Assembly (NCBI GenBank): GCA_013821425.1
Contig: JACDGV010000012.1
Coordinates: forward strand, 28,555 to 92,554
DNA: 64,000 bases
Direction: 5' to 3'
Source: Nitrosospira sp.
Lineage (GTDB): Bacteria; Pseudomonadota; Gammaproteobacteria; Burkholderiales; Nitrosomonadaceae
Shown: in pieces, positions 9,740 through 19,969 of the stretch
Position numbering within the stretch: the stretch's first letter is position 1
How the letters are laid out: each line of letters begins with the position of its first letter
Position numbers and translations under genes: made by a program
Notes under the pieces: generated by a model
What the model was told of the DNA's origin: nothing
The model's input: the letters and a program-made list of their open reading frames with translations, nothing else
Database searches by the model: none

Positions 9740-9968
9740 CAACGTTTGTAAAATCAGCAAGTTATTGCGTTCCGTGCGGCTGGGGGGCGCCGATTTACCA
9801 GGTTAAATTCTAGGGTGAAATCGATTGAAAGTAGTACCATTATTAACCCTATCCACAAAGGTCTTGCAACGTAGCTCCAAATTCGTTCAGGCATGGGAAC
9901 CTCGCTTGTCGCCAGTATTTGGGGAAACTCGACTATGAAGCAAGCCATGCGTTGAATAAAAGACAGGA

Positions 9969-10577
9969 ATGAGTTCAATCCACCGCGCCATAGTCCTGAT
10001 TATGTCCGTCAGCGTATCTGGTTGCGCGTTCCTTGGTCCTCGCTACCAGATAACTCATCGCTATGAACCGCCTACCCATCCCGCAGCTGTTGCGTGCCTG
10101 GAGAAGTGCGCCGGACGGCTGAAGTCATGCCAGCAAAGTTGCGCGTCCACGTACCAGGCGTGCCTGAGAAGGATCGAGCCGCTCGTGGAAGAGCGGTACA
10201 ATAGCGCCATCCAGCGCTACGAAAGAGAACTCGATACCTATCGACGGCAAATGAGCCCAAGATATTTGGGCGGAGGACGTGCGATGTTAGGATGGGGACG
10301 TTCCGCCTGGGGTTGGGGAGGATATCCGTGGGGTTGGGGTGGGTCGCCATGGGGCGGGGGGTGGGGAGGACCCTATTATGGACTGGGCTATTCGTATCCC
10401 TTCTATTACGCCCCTCCACCGCCATCCAGGCCGAGCCGGGACAGGGAGTTTGACAGGTTACGCCAGGAGCAGTGTGAGGTGGAATGCGGGTGTCAGTCCG
10501 TCCAGGACGCTTGTTTCTTGAGCTGCGGCGGCAGGAAAATCATAGAAGAACGCTGTATTGCAAATTGTCCCAAGTAA
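9969..10577 (+). CDS. Cys-rich, Gly/Trp-rich lipoprotein
   Basis: 202 residues, family not recognised. The N terminus is a type II signal: a hydrophobic segment RAIVLIMSVSV followed by the lipobox VSGC with Cys19 as lipidated residue. Mature residues 42-66 hold five cysteines spaced CxxxC/CxxxC (CLEKC, CQQSC, then C66). Residues 100-150 are a repeat of GWG, GYPWGWGG and GSPWGG units followed by Tyr and Pro. The C-terminal third has another CEVECGC...CFLSC...CIANC cluster. The even, paired Cys pattern suggests disulphides in the periplasm and the Gly/Trp stretch a flexible or surface-binding linker. The gene stands alone. AGGA lies directly before the ATG, too close for ideal spacing; the signal peptide nevertheless supports this start. 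Confidence 0.75.
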   Translation: MSSIHRAIVLIMSVSVSGCAFLGPRYQITHRYEPPTHPAAVACLEKCAGRLKSCQQSCASTYQACLRRIEPLVEERYNSAIQRYERELDTYRRQMSPRYLGGGRAMLGWGRSAWGWGGYPWGWGGSPWGGGWGGPYYGLGYSYPFYYAPPPPSRPSRDREFDRLRQEQCEVECGCQSVQDACFLSCGGRKIIEERCIANCPK

Positions 10578-10633
10578 GGGAAGAGATCGCTTCCTGACGC
10601 TCTGATGGGGAAGGTGAAAGAATTTAGCGAGGG

Positions 10634-11485
10634 TTAACGCTTCCTGGTGAAACCCCTTGCGCACGCTTCCACATTGTCTATCAAGCGGGTGTTTCCCAGC
10701 CGGGCTGCTCCGAGCACTACCAGGTTCCGGTCCCCCTCGCATGCCGGGGCAAGCGTATCGCGATGCCGCACTGCAATGTAGTCGACTCTCCATCCGCGGT
10801 GGCAAAGCGCTTCTTTTGCGTTTTCCTCCAGATCACCAAAACGTGTGTTGCCGTCCTCTATTCCGCGTTTGACCCGTGCCAATGCCTGATAAAGCCGAGG
10901 TGCTTCGGCACGCTCCTCGCTTGTCAGGTAGCGGTTACGGGAGCTTAATGCCAGATTATCCGGCGCCCGCACGGTTTCTCCCACGACAATTTCCTCCGGA
11001 GAGTTAAACTGCCTTACCATCTCGCGCACCATATGAAACTGTTGATAATCCTTTTTGCCAAACACCGCGATCTGGGGTTGCACAATATTGAAAAGCTTCA
11101 GCACTACCGTGGCCACTCCCTGCAAGAATCCGGGTCGGAATTCGCCTTCCAGGGTCTCCGCTAGCGGCGGCGGCTTCACCATGAATTCCTGCCGCACGGG
11201 GTAGAGAGTGTTTTCGTCGGGAGCGAAAACCACGTCGACGCCCTGTTGTTGCAATAGCTCGCAGTCCACGGCGAGCATGCGCGGATATCGGTCAAAATCA
11301 TCCGTTGGTGCAAACTGCAGACGGTTGACAAAAATACTCACCACGCCGCACTGCGCTTTTTGTTGTGCTAGGCGTACGAGGGATACGTGGCCTTCATGCA
11401 AGCCGCCCATGGTCGGCACAAACGCAATGGAGGATTCACGCCTAAGCCGGGCGCGCATGGATGAGATGTCCGCGATAACTTCCAT
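10634..11485 (-). CDS. panC: Pantothenate synthetase
   Basis: Condenses pantoate and beta-alanine with ATP to make pantothenate, the last step of vitamin B5 synthesis. The 283-residue length fits. Visible motifs: PTMGGLHEGHVSL (residues 24-36, ATP-binding HxGH type), FGKKDYQQF near 147 and the C-terminal LALSSRNRYL (KMSKS-like) near 180. The third residue of the HIGH-type block and the two Lys of FGKKD are intact. Lies 11 bp downstream of panB on the same strand, so panBC is an operon. Converges with the lipoprotein gene. Nothing unusual. Confidence 0.97.
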   Translation of the reverse strand: MEVIADISSMRARLRRESSIAFVPTMGGLHEGHVSLVRLAQQKAQCGVVSIFVNRLQFAPTDDFDRYPRMLAVDCELLQQQGVDVVFAPDENTLYPVRQEFMVKPPPLAETLEGEFRPGFLQGVATVVLKLFNIVQPQIAVFGKKDYQQFHMVREMVRQFNSPEEIVVGETVRAPDNLALSSRNRYLTSEERAEAPRLYQALARVKRGIEDGNTRFGDLEENAKEALCHRGWRVDYIAVRHRDTLAPACEGDRNLVVLGAARLGNTRLIDNVEACARGFTRKR

Positions 11486-11496
11486 GTTAAAGCGAA

Positions 11497-12288
11497 CTAG
11501 AACGCGTGCTCCGGACCCGGGAACTCGCCGGCTTTCACCGCCCTGACATAGTTTTCCACTGCTTCGCGAATACTGTCTGCTCCAGCCATGAAGTTCTTCA
11601 TGAATCTCGCTTTCTTGCCCGAATAGATGCCCAGCATGTCATATAACACCAGTACCTGTGCGGAGCAATCGATGCCCGCGCCGATACCGATGGTGGGAAT
11701 GGATAGTTTCTCGGTGACCTTTCTAGCCAGCACGGCGGGAACAACTTCCATAAGAAGCATCCCCGCTCCCGCCTTTTCCAGCGCAACTGCGTCCTCCAGC
11801 AACTGTTCCGCCTGATAGTCAGTGGTGCCTTGTACCTTGTAACCGCCTAACTGATGAACTGACTGGGGTGTCAAACCGATATGCGCGCTAACCGGGATGC
11901 CGCGCCGTGTGAGGAACTCGACTGTTTCAGCCATAATGGAGCCCCCTTCAAGCTTGACCATGTGCGCACCTGCGGCCATTAGCTCAGCAGCGTTTACGAA
12001 GGTGTTTTGCGGGCTTACCTGCGAGGTGCCGAAGGGCATGTCAGCCATGATGAATGCCTCGCCAGAACCACGCGCGACGCAACGGGTGTGATAGACCATG
12101 TCTTCCAGCGTTACCGGCAAAGTGCTTTCCTCCCCCTGCAGCACATTGCCCAGCGAGTCTCCAACCAGCAGGATGTCAACGCCGGCACTTTCGAGCAATG
12201 CCGCGAAACTTGCATCATAGCAAGTAAGGATGGCAATTTTCTCTCCATCATCCCGCATTTTTTGCAAAGCGCCGTATGTAGTACGCAT
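11497..12288 (-). CDS. panB: 3-methyl-2-oxobutanoate hydroxymethyltransferase
   Basis: Transfers a hydroxymethyl group from 5,10-methylene-tetrahydrofolate to alpha-ketoisovalerate, giving ketopantoate. The 263-residue product shows the family blocks: [10 protein letters not shown] near 20, [11 protein letters not shown] near 42 (Asp of this motif binds the metal), VKLEGG near 112, [15 protein letters not shown] near 136 and [14 protein letters not shown] near 200. Followed by panC after 11 bp. Preceded by 223 bp without a gene, which probably contains the panBC promoter. Folate-linked folK lies in the same leftward gene run, consistent with the cofactor used here. Confidence 0.97.
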   Translation of the reverse strand: MRTTYGALQKMRDDGEKIAILTCYDASFAALLESAGVDILLVGDSLGNVLQGEESTLPVTLEDMVYHTRCVARGSGEAFIMADMPFGTSQVSPQNTFVNAAELMAAGAHMVKLEGGSIMAETVEFLTRRGIPVSAHIGLTPQSVHQLGGYKVQGTTDYQAEQLLEDAVALEKAGAGMLLMEVVPAVLARKVTEKLSIPTIGIGAGIDCSAQVLVLYDMLGIYSGKKARFMKNFMAGADSIREAVENYVRAVKAGEFPGPEHAF

Positions 12289-12511
12289 AACTGGACTCCT
12301 GGTGGGTGTGTCGGAAATATCGCCGGGTAACAGATTCTAGCGGATGTGCCGCATATGTCAGATTTGGGGGCACGTTTTATTCATAGTCAACAAAGCAACC
12401 AAGCAATAAAGGAAAAGCAGCAAATAAAACGAATGAAGCAAGAAGCAGATGTGCAACCGGCACGGCCGTTATCTGTCCGGAGCCTGAATCACGATATCGC
12501 GGCAAACTGGG

Positions 12512-13153
12512 CTAGATTCCGAGGTTGAAGTATTCTCTGGGACCGCGCATCCCCTCCACCTGCCTCAAAAATAGGTCAAAATCCGCCTGCCTATCAACAA
12601 AATTAAGATTTTCGCTGTTGATTATCATCAACGGCGCCTCTTCATACTGGTGAAAGAATCGGGCGTAGCTGTCCGCCAGCCGCCATAAGTATTCCTCTGA
12701 AATTTTTTTTTCAAAAATGCTGCCGCGCCGTTTTACCCGTCCGATCAAAGTGGCGGTAGATGCCTGCAAATAGATTACGAGGTCGGGCCGTGGCGCTTTC
12801 GGTTGCAGGTGATGATAAATTTTCCGGTACAGATCGTATTCAGCGTCACTCAATGTCAGTCGGGCGAACAAATGATCCTTGTCGAGCATGAAATCACTTA
12901 CGGTTGTGGTGGCGAACATGTCGGTTTGCGCCAGTCCTTGTAACTGATTGGCGCGCTGGAACAGAAAGAACAGCTGCGCCGGCAGCGCGTAACGAGGAGG
13001 ATCGTCGTAGAATTTTTCCAGGAACGGGTTCTCTCCGGGTTTTTCGAGTAGAAGTTCGCTCCCGAGGCGATCTGCCATGCGTTGTGCCAGACTGGTTTTG
13101 CCGGCGCCTATCGGCCCCTCGATAACGATATAACGAAATTCTTCCAGGTTCAC
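12512..13153 (-). CDS. Deoxynucleoside kinase (deoxyadenosine/deoxyguanosine kinase type)
   Basis: 213 residues with a P-loop GPIGAGKTSLA (14-24), an acidic ELLLEKPGENPFL block at about 33-45 with the catalytic Glu, TTVSDFMLDKDHLFA near 83, and a lid region RVKRRGSIFEKKI near 140. This is the bacterial deoxyadenosine/deoxyguanosine kinase family, which salvages purine deoxynucleosides. Its ATG overlaps the folK stop by four bases (13150-13153), a sign of translational coupling. The pcnB-folK-dgk order recurs in betaproteobacteria (from memory). Which purine is preferred cannot be decided from sequence. Confidence 0.9.
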   Translation of the reverse strand: MNLEEFRYIVIEGPIGAGKTSLAQRMADRLGSELLLEKPGENPFLEKFYDDPPRYALPAQLFFLFQRANQLQGLAQTDMFATTTVSDFMLDKDHLFARLTLSDAEYDLYRKIYHHLQPKAPRPDLVIYLQASTATLIGRVKRRGSIFEKKISEEYLWRLADSYARFFHQYEEAPLMIINSENLNFVDRQADFDLFLRQVEGMRGPREYFNLGI

Positions 13154-13668
13154 TTGGCCTGCTCTCGTTCGAGCCTCTGCCCTGTACAGGCGGCCAGCAG
13201 TTCTGCAACAGTGCCGCGCCCGGGAACCCGGCCCTCGGGGGCAATTTCCAAAAGCGGTTGCAACACAAAGGCCCGCTGATGCATGCGCGGGTGCGGCAAG
13301 ATCAGGCCATCCCCGACATATTGGAGGTTATCAAACATCAGTATGTCAAGATCAAGCGTTCGCGGGGCATTCGCGTATTCGCGCAGTCGCCCGTGATTAT
13401 ACTCAATCTCGAGCAGAGCCTTGAGCAGGCTGCGTGGAGACAAAGTGGTTTCGATCAGAGCCGCCCCATTGATAAAATCGGGTTGATCCAGCCACCCTAG
13501 CGGCGCGCTGCGATAGAGTGAAGATCGGGCAAGCAGGCGGCTTAAGGGAAGACGCGCCAGTTCCTCGAATGCGCGCTGCACATGGGCCCTCGGGTCATCC
13601 AGATTACTGCCCAAGCCTATGTAAGCGCGAAAAAAGACTGGGGGGTCTACAGCCTGGTGCGGTGCCAT
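13150..13668 (-). CDS. folK: 2-amino-4-hydroxy-6-hydroxymethyldihydropteridine pyrophosphokinase
   Basis: HPPK transfers pyrophosphate from ATP to hydroxymethyldihydropterin in folate synthesis. 172 residues. Diagnostic motifs: AYIGLGSNLDDP near 15, SSLYRSAPLGWLDQPDFINGAA near 50-70 and the family signature RTLDLDILMFDN near 103, whose two Asp bind Mg, then LILPHPRMHQRAFVL near 122. It starts 5 bp after the pcnB stop and overlaps the deoxynucleoside kinase start by 4 bp, so pcnB-folK-dgk are one transcript. The first 12 residues precede the conserved core and may be an extension. Confidence 0.96.
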   Translation of the reverse strand: MAPHQAVDPPVFFRAYIGLGSNLDDPRAHVQRAFEELARLPLSRLLARSSLYRSAPLGWLDQPDFINGAALIETTLSPRSLLKALLEIEYNHGRLREYANAPRTLDLDILMFDNLQYVGDGLILPHPRMHQRAFVLQPLLEIAPEGRVPGRGTVAELLAACTGQRLEREQAK

Positions 13669-13673
13669 TGAAG

Positions 13674-15071
13674 TTATTCCAGGTTTTCAGCAGCTGAGTT
13701 GCCGATGGTTCCAGCCTCGTTTTTTTTGCGGCCGCGGCTTCTCCCTCGCTTCTTTTGCGTTTCATCCTTGAGCAGCATGGCTTCGCGCTCCCCTGGACCG
13801 GCATGCTGGAACGCTTCCCACCACCGGGCCAGCTCCATATCGGCCTCACCACTTTCACAACGCAGCAACATGAAGTCATACGCGGCACGAAAGCGCGGGT
13901 GTTCCAGGAGACGGAAAGGTCTCCGTCCTGACCGGCCAGTAAAGCGCGGCTGCATTGCCCATATTTCCTTCATGATTGCATCATACCTGCGAGGAATTGC
14001 TAGCTTTCCGTTTTGTACCGCTAGCACATCGTCCATCGCCTGATGTAAAGCAGGAATCAGTTTTTCGCCCGAACCTTGACGGACATTCCACGCCGCGAGG
14101 ACCTCGTGCCACAACAGGGCTGCAAAGAGAAATCCGGGTGAGACGGGCTTTCCCTGGCGCACGCGATCGTCCGTATTTTTGAGCGCCAGCGTGATGAAGC
14201 GCTCCCCTAGCGGCTGTTCCAGGATTACGTCCAGCATTGGCAGCAAGCCGTGATGCAATCCACGTTTGCGCAAGTCAATCACACAGGGTAGCGCATGGCC
14301 GGATAGCAGCAGTTTCAACATTTCGTCGAATAGCCGCGAAGGCGGAACGTTTTGCAACAGAGGGGCAAGATCCCCGATGGGCGCGGCGGTGTTCGGGTCT
14401 ATCTGCATGTCGAGCTTCGCTGCAAGCCGGACTACTCGAAGCATGCGTACCGGATCTTCACGATATCGGCGCTCAGGGTCGCCAATAATTCGCAGGCGAC
14501 GTGCCTCGATATCCTGATAGCCGTTAAGATAATCCCAGATTTCCTCGTGGACGGGATCAAAGAACAATGCATTAACAGTGAAATCGCGCCGCTTGGCATC
14601 CTCCTCCTGGCTACCAAATATATTGTCGCGCAGCAGACGTCCGTGCTCGTCCGCATGCGCGGCGCCGCCATTCGTTCCTTCGGCTTCGTCTCCGGATGGG
14701 CCACGGAAAGTGGACACTTCCACTGTCTCACCGCCGCACATGACATGCACCAGGCGAAAGCGCCGACCGATGATGCGCGAGCGGCGAAAAATCGCTCGTA
14801 CTTCCTCAGGCGTAGCATTGGTTACGACGTCAAAATCTTTCGGCTCCAGCCCCATGAGCAAATCGCGAGCCGCACCGCCCACAACGAAAGCGGAATATCC
14901 CGCTTCCTGCAGGCCGGATGTCACTTTAAGGGCGCACGGACTAATATTAGCGTGCGTGATGCCGTGTTGTTCCCGAGGGATGATACGCAGCTTGGAAGAC
15001 GAGGGACGCGTAGTAGAAACGGGAACAGATGGGTTACGGCCAAAGACGCGATGGAGAAGTTTACGGATCAT
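13674..15071 (-). CDS. pcnB: Poly(A) polymerase I
   Basis: Adds poly(A) tails to RNA 3' ends, promoting decay. 465 residues. The nucleotidyltransferase core shows VVGGAARDLLMG near 61, the two catalytic Asp in KDFDVVTNATPEEV near 77, the PAP-type RRSRIIGRRFRLVHV near 95, and RRDFTVNALFFDP near 160. These distinguish PcnB from CCA-adding enzyme. The C-terminal tail (435-465) is rich in Lys and Arg, as in other PcnB proteins, and probably binds RNA. Leads the pcnB-folK-dgk unit and follows the ABC ATPase by 30 bp. Confidence 0.93.
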   Translation of the reverse strand: MIRKLLHRVFGRNPSVPVSTTRPSSSKLRIIPREQHGITHANISPCALKVTSGLQEAGYSAFVVGGAARDLLMGLEPKDFDVVTNATPEEVRAIFRRSRIIGRRFRLVHVMCGGETVEVSTFRGPSGDEAEGTNGGAAHADEHGRLLRDNIFGSQEEDAKRRDFTVNALFFDPVHEEIWDYLNGYQDIEARRLRIIGDPERRYREDPVRMLRVVRLAAKLDMQIDPNTAAPIGDLAPLLQNVPPSRLFDEMLKLLLSGHALPCVIDLRKRGLHHGLLPMLDVILEQPLGERFITLALKNTDDRVRQGKPVSPGFLFAALLWHEVLAAWNVRQGSGEKLIPALHQAMDDVLAVQNGKLAIPRRYDAIMKEIWAMQPRFTGRSGRRPFRLLEHPRFRAAYDFMLLRCESGEADMELARWWEAFQHAGPGEREAMLLKDETQKKRGRSRGRKKNEAGTIGNSAAENLE

Positions 15072-15101
15072 TACGCGCTAAGAAGAGCATCAAGCTGTGA
15101 A

Positions 15102-15908
15102 TTATACACTTGACGCCTTGTCCGGTACGAAATGACGCGCGCTTCCAGCGGCAAATTCGCTTATGCCGCACTGGTATAGCGTCTCGAGATCGTTACGGTT
15201 GAGTACCTCCTCGGTGCGGCCGGCAATCGTGCGGCCGTTCTCGAACAGCATCAGGACATGGTCGCAGAAACGGCTTGCCCAGCCAATGTCGTGGAGTACC
15301 ATCACGACCGCTTTACCTTGTCTTGCCAATTCGTTAAACAGTGTCATGGCACTGAACTGGTGGCGCAGATCCAGGTGTTGCAGAGGTTCATCCAGGAGAA
15401 AGCATTGCGGCGACTGGGCCAGTAACAGTGCGATACGCGCGCGCTGGCGCTCGCCGCCAGAAAGAGTCGCGAGCGGACGACGGGCGAGACTTGCCAATTC
15501 CATGCGCTCGATGGCCCGGGCCGCCATTTCATGGTCAACGGCTTGCCAGCCAGACATGTATTTCGCGTGGGGGTATCGCCCCAGTAATACATACTCATGC
15601 ACGTCGCCCCAGAATTCACCGGGTTCTTCCTGCAACAGAATACCGAGATGGCGTGCAATTTCCCGCCGCGTCCAGGTTTGCGCTGCCTTTCCCGCCACCA
15701 TTACCGATGGCGCCGGGTTCCTGTCCGGCCGATGCAGGCCGCCTAGCGCGTGTAGCAGAGTAGTCTTGCCGCAACCGTTTTGACCGAGTACGGCCCAGCA
15801 TTCTCCCGGATTTATGGCCAGGCTCAAATCCTGGCACAGCACTTTGCCGGGGTATTGCAGGGTCAGGTTGCTGATTTCCAGTGGCACTATGCGGCGATCC
15901 GTTTGCAT
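15102..15908 (-). CDS. ABC transporter ATPase of the iron-siderophore/cobalamin (FecE/BtuD) type
   Basis: 268 residues with Walker A GQNGCGKTTLL near 43, Q-loop LLQEEPGEFWG near 93, signature LSGGERQRARIALLLAQ near 153, Walker B FLLDEP near 174 and H-loop VLHDIGW near 208. The D-loop LQHLDL and overall pattern fit ATPases of FecCD-type importers for siderophores, haem or cobalamin. It is an orphan: no FecCD-type permease or binding protein is in the window, so partners must be encoded elsewhere. It sits between recG (46 bp) and pcnB (30 bp) in a leftward run, so co-transcription with unrelated housekeeping genes is likely. Confidence 0.85.
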   Translation of the reverse strand: MQTDRRIVPLEISNLTLQYPGKVLCQDLSLAINPGECWAVLGQNGCGKTTLLHALGGLHRPDRNPAPSVMVAGKAAQTWTRREIARHLGILLQEEPGEFWGDVHEYVLLGRYPHAKYMSGWQAVDHEMAARAIERMELASLARRPLATLSGGERQRARIALLLAQSPQCFLLDEPLQHLDLRHQFSAMTLFNELARQGKAVVMVLHDIGWASRFCDHVLMLFENGRTIAGRTEEVLNRNDLETLYQCGISEFAAGSARHFVPDKASSV

Positions 15909-15954
15909 GTCTCGGACCTGATTTTAGATGGAGAACGCGATAACTGATGTATTG

Positions 15955-18060
15955 TCATACCCGCAGGTATTCACTTTTCCTCCCAAGCCAGCGCTGAACA
16001 TGCTTTCGGGCCGCGGTTGGGTGGTCGCGCATTAATTCCGTCGCGGCAACGCGGGCGGCATTAAGCAGGTCCTCGTCCTGCTCCAGATCGGCAAACCGAA
16101 GCATGGGTACGCCGCTCTGGCGCTCGCCCAGAAACTCGCCCGGCCCGCGAAGACGTAAATCATGACGCGCTATCTCAAAGCCATCAGTTTGCTCGAAAAT
16201 AATCTTGAGTCTCTCTTGCGCCGTCGTGGACAAGGGTTTCCGGTACATCAATATGCATATGCCGCCTGCGTCCCCGCGACCTATGCGGCCTCGTAGCTGA
16301 TGCAATTGCGCCAGCCCCATGCGCTCTGCGTGTTCAACGACCATTAGCGAGGCATTGGGCACATCCACACCGACTTCAATTACCGTCGTTGCCACCAGTA
16401 GCTGAATCTCGCCTTGGGCGAACGATTTCATCACAGCGGATTTTTCCTGGGGAGGAAGCCGTCCATGCACTAACCCTATCTTCAAATCAGGAAACGTGGC
16501 GCTCAGCGATTCGTAAGTCTCCAGGGCTGTTTTAAGCTGCAAGGCGTCGGATACCTCAATCAGCGGACACACCCAGTAGGCCTGTGTCCCGCCATCGCAA
16601 GCCTCCCGGATGCGGGCGGTGATTTCATCCCGGCGAGTATCTGCAATCAGTTTTGTGACTACCGGGGTTCGGCCCGGCGGCAATCCCTCTATTGCCGATA
16701 CATCCAGATCGGCAAAGTAGCTCATCGAAAGTGTGCGTGGAATGGGCGTCGCGCTCATCATCAATTGATGCGGGAGATAGCGTGCTCGGGCCCCTTTCCC
16801 TCGTAGCGCCAGACGCTGATGCACCCCGAACCGGTGCTGTTCGTCGATGATGGCCAGCCCCAACCTGTCGAACTCTACCTGCTCCTGGAACAATGCGTGC
16901 GTGCCGACGACAAGCATGGCATTGCCGGAGGCGATATTCGCGAGCATGGTTTCCCGTTGCTTTTTTTTTTGATTTCCGGCTAACCAGGCTATCGTCATGC
17001 CCAATGGAGCCAACACCGGCTCAAGCCAGGCAGTAAATTTCAGATAGTGCTGCTCGGCAAGGATTTCTGTCGGGGCCATCAAAGCCGCCTGATAATCGTT
17101 TTCAATTGCCTGAAACACAGCCAATGCGGCAACAACGGTCTTGCCGCTGCCTACGTCTCCCTGCAATAGCCTTTGCATCGGGTGTGCCGTGGAGAGATCG
17201 CGGCTGATTTCCGAGAAAGCCTTCTTTTGCGCGCTGGTGAGTTCAAAAGGCAGCGATTCGAGAAGCGCTTTGGTCAAGCTGTTTTTTGCATCCAGGACCG
17301 GCGCGCTGCCTTCGCGGCGCTGCCGGTAATGGAACAGCATGGACAGTTGCTGGGCCAGCAACTCGTCGAACTTGACCCGCCGCCAGGCGGGGTGGCTACG
17401 TTCCTGCAGCAAATTTGCTGGCGCATCTGGTGGCGGCTGATGTAACAAAATCAGGCTGTCCTTGAAGCCATGAAGCTGGTAACGCCGTAAAAGGGCATCA
17501 GGCAGAGTTTCAGACAAATACCTTTGCTGCTTTTCCTTATTCCCCGGTTGTCTCAGCAGGTGCTGGACCCATTTTCGTATCGTTTCCGAAGAAAGCCCCG
17601 CAGTGGATGGGTATACCGGCGTTAACGCATCCGCCAATGGCTCATCTTCACTCACAACGCGGCATTTGGGGTGTACCATTTCTACGCCGAAAAAGCCTGT
17701 GCGTGCTTCACCCCGCAACCGCACCCGCTTGCCGACCGAATACGCTTTCAACTGGCTGCCATAGAAATTGAGAAAGCGCATGAATAGCACCCCGGTGCCG
17801 TCTTCCACCTGACATACCAGTTGCCTCCGCGGCCGGTACATGACGTGGCTATCGATAATGATGCCTTCAACCTGCACCGTCTTGTTTTCCGGCACATTGT
17901 TGATGGGATAAAGATGTGTTTCGTCTTCGTAGCGCAGCGGCAGATGCAACAACAGATCGAACTCATCGGCGATGCCTAGCCTGGCGAATTTTTCCTGCAC
18001 CGTCTTGCTGCCAAGAGGAGCGGAGACACCGGGCGTTGAAGTATATCCGGTATTCCCCAT
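15955..18060 (-). CDS. recG: ATP-dependent DNA helicase RecG
   Basis: Remodels stalled replication forks and branched DNA. 701 residues with ATG at 18060. Wedge/OB-domain region (about 60-160, including VEGIIIDSHVMYRPRRQLV), then helicase motifs I GDVGSGKTVVAALA, Ia PTEILAEQHY, II DEQHRFGVHQR (DEQH type), III MMSATPIPRTL, V LVATTVIEVGVDVPNA and VI QLRGRIGRGDAGG, followed by the C-terminal RecG element near GEFLGERQSGVP. Length matches E. coli RecG (693). The frame stays open upstream through ridA, but that part is out-of-frame ridA sequence. The ridA stop and recG start overlap as TAATG, so recG translation is probably coupled to ridA. Confidence 0.95.
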   Translation of the reverse strand: MGNTGYTSTPGVSAPLGSKTVQEKFARLGIADEFDLLLHLPLRYEDETHLYPINNVPENKTVQVEGIIIDSHVMYRPRRQLVCQVEDGTGVLFMRFLNFYGSQLKAYSVGKRVRLRGEARTGFFGVEMVHPKCRVVSEDEPLADALTPVYPSTAGLSSETIRKWVQHLLRQPGNKEKQQRYLSETLPDALLRRYQLHGFKDSLILLHQPPPDAPANLLQERSHPAWRRVKFDELLAQQLSMLFHYRQRREGSAPVLDAKNSLTKALLESLPFELTSAQKKAFSEISRDLSTAHPMQRLLQGDVGSGKTVVAALAVFQAIENDYQAALMAPTEILAEQHYLKFTAWLEPVLAPLGMTIAWLAGNQKKKQRETMLANIASGNAMLVVGTHALFQEQVEFDRLGLAIIDEQHRFGVHQRLALRGKGARARYLPHQLMMSATPIPRTLSMSYFADLDVSAIEGLPPGRTPVVTKLIADTRRDEITARIREACDGGTQAYWVCPLIEVSDALQLKTALETYESLSATFPDLKIGLVHGRLPPQEKSAVMKSFAQGEIQLLVATTVIEVGVDVPNASLMVVEHAERMGLAQLHQLRGRIGRGDAGGICILMYRKPLSTTAQERLKIIFEQTDGFEIARHDLRLRGPGEFLGERQSGVPMLRFADLEQDEDLLNAARVAATELMRDHPTAARKHVQRWLGRKSEYLRV

Positions 18061-18449
18061 TACCCCGGCAATACCACAACCGCATCCATCTCCACGAGCG
18101 CCCCCCGCGGTAGCGCTACGACACCTACCGCGGCCCGTGCAGGATAAGGAGCAACGAAGTAGCCCGCCATGATTTCGTTTACTTTCTGAAAGTTCGCGAG
18201 ATCGGTCAAATAGACATTCAATTTGACAATATCGCTCAGGTTGCCGCCGCTGGCAGCTACAACCGCCGTAATATTCAAAAACACCATGTGGATCTGCTGC
18301 TCGATTCCGGCCACCATTTCCATGGACACGGGATCCAGCCCTATCTGGCCGGAAACGTATACTGTTTCTCCACCACTCACGCGTACGCCCTGCGAATAAG
18401 TGCCGATGGCTTGAGGTGCTTCGGACGTCTGAATCGTTTTTTTTATCAT
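18060..18449 (-). CDS. ridA: RidA family enamine/imine deaminase
   Basis: Hydrolyses reactive 2-aminoacrylate and other enamines made by PLP enzymes, protecting them from inactivation. 129 residues, the usual length. Family marks: IGTYSQGV near 16, [11 protein letters not shown] near 30, [15 protein letters not shown] segment near 75, the conserved Arg in YPARAAVGV near 104 and Glu in LVEMDAVV near 120. First gene of the leftward ridA-recG-ABC-pcnB run; the stop codon shares a base with the recG start (TAATG). A T-rich stretch of eight precedes codon 6 and is part of the Lys codons. Confidence 0.93.
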   Translation of the reverse strand: MIKKTIQTSEAPQAIGTYSQGVRVSGGETVYVSGQIGLDPVSMEMVAGIEQQIHMVFLNITAVVAASGGNLSDIVKLNVYLTDLANFQKVNEIMAGYFVAPYPARAAVGVVALPRGALVEMDAVVVLPG

Positions 18450-18477
18450 CTGATATCTCCTTCAATTATGAAATCGC

Positions 18478-18500
18478 CCGGACTTGTTCAGGGCTTCCCT
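18478..18500. repeat. Copy 1 of dispersed repeat GACTTGTTCAGGACTTCC
   Basis: GGACTTGTTCAGGGCTTCCC lies between the divergent ridA and murA genes, about 30 bp upstream of ridA. See the copies at 33339-33363 and 63641-63661. Confidence 0.5.
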
Positions 18501-18554
18501 AGCAAGGGGGCGTTGTTTTCTGGAACTATAAGGGCGTCCTTTACGATATGATGA

Positions 18555-19826
<1,272 letters not shown>

Positions 19827-19969
19827 TTGGAGGCAAGTTCCAATCAAGGTAAAAAAGCGGGAAGTTTATTTGAAACGAAGTACGACGTGAATTGGGAGCT
19901 GTTTTCCAAGTCTTTCGCTTACCTGCGACAATTTTGACAAGCTTGCATGGCTCGTCCGGGATCCTGGTG

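Larger units (their letters stand above)
9431..9968. other. 538-bp gene-free region
   Basis: Between the leftward crp-like gene and the rightward lipoprotein gene. Besides the two hairpins at 9641-9683 and 9719-9739 it holds a 10-bp palindrome TACAGCTGTA at 9562-9571. A leftward ORF of 74 codons (9754-9978) overlaps the lipoprotein start and has no ribosome-binding site or family resemblance, so I do not call it. Confidence 0.5.

Noticed and set aside
9754..9978. Leftward 74-codon ORF, possible small membrane protein
   Set aside because: Overlaps the lipoprotein start on the other strand, has no ribosome-binding site and no recognisable sequence.
14352..15113. Rightward 253-codon frame opposite pcnB
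   Set aside because: Antisense shadow of pcnB; unnatural composition and no family resemblance.
18060..18465. Extended recG frame into ridA (836 codons in total)
   Set aside because: The upstream part is ridA read in the wrong frame; recG homology starts at ATG 18060.
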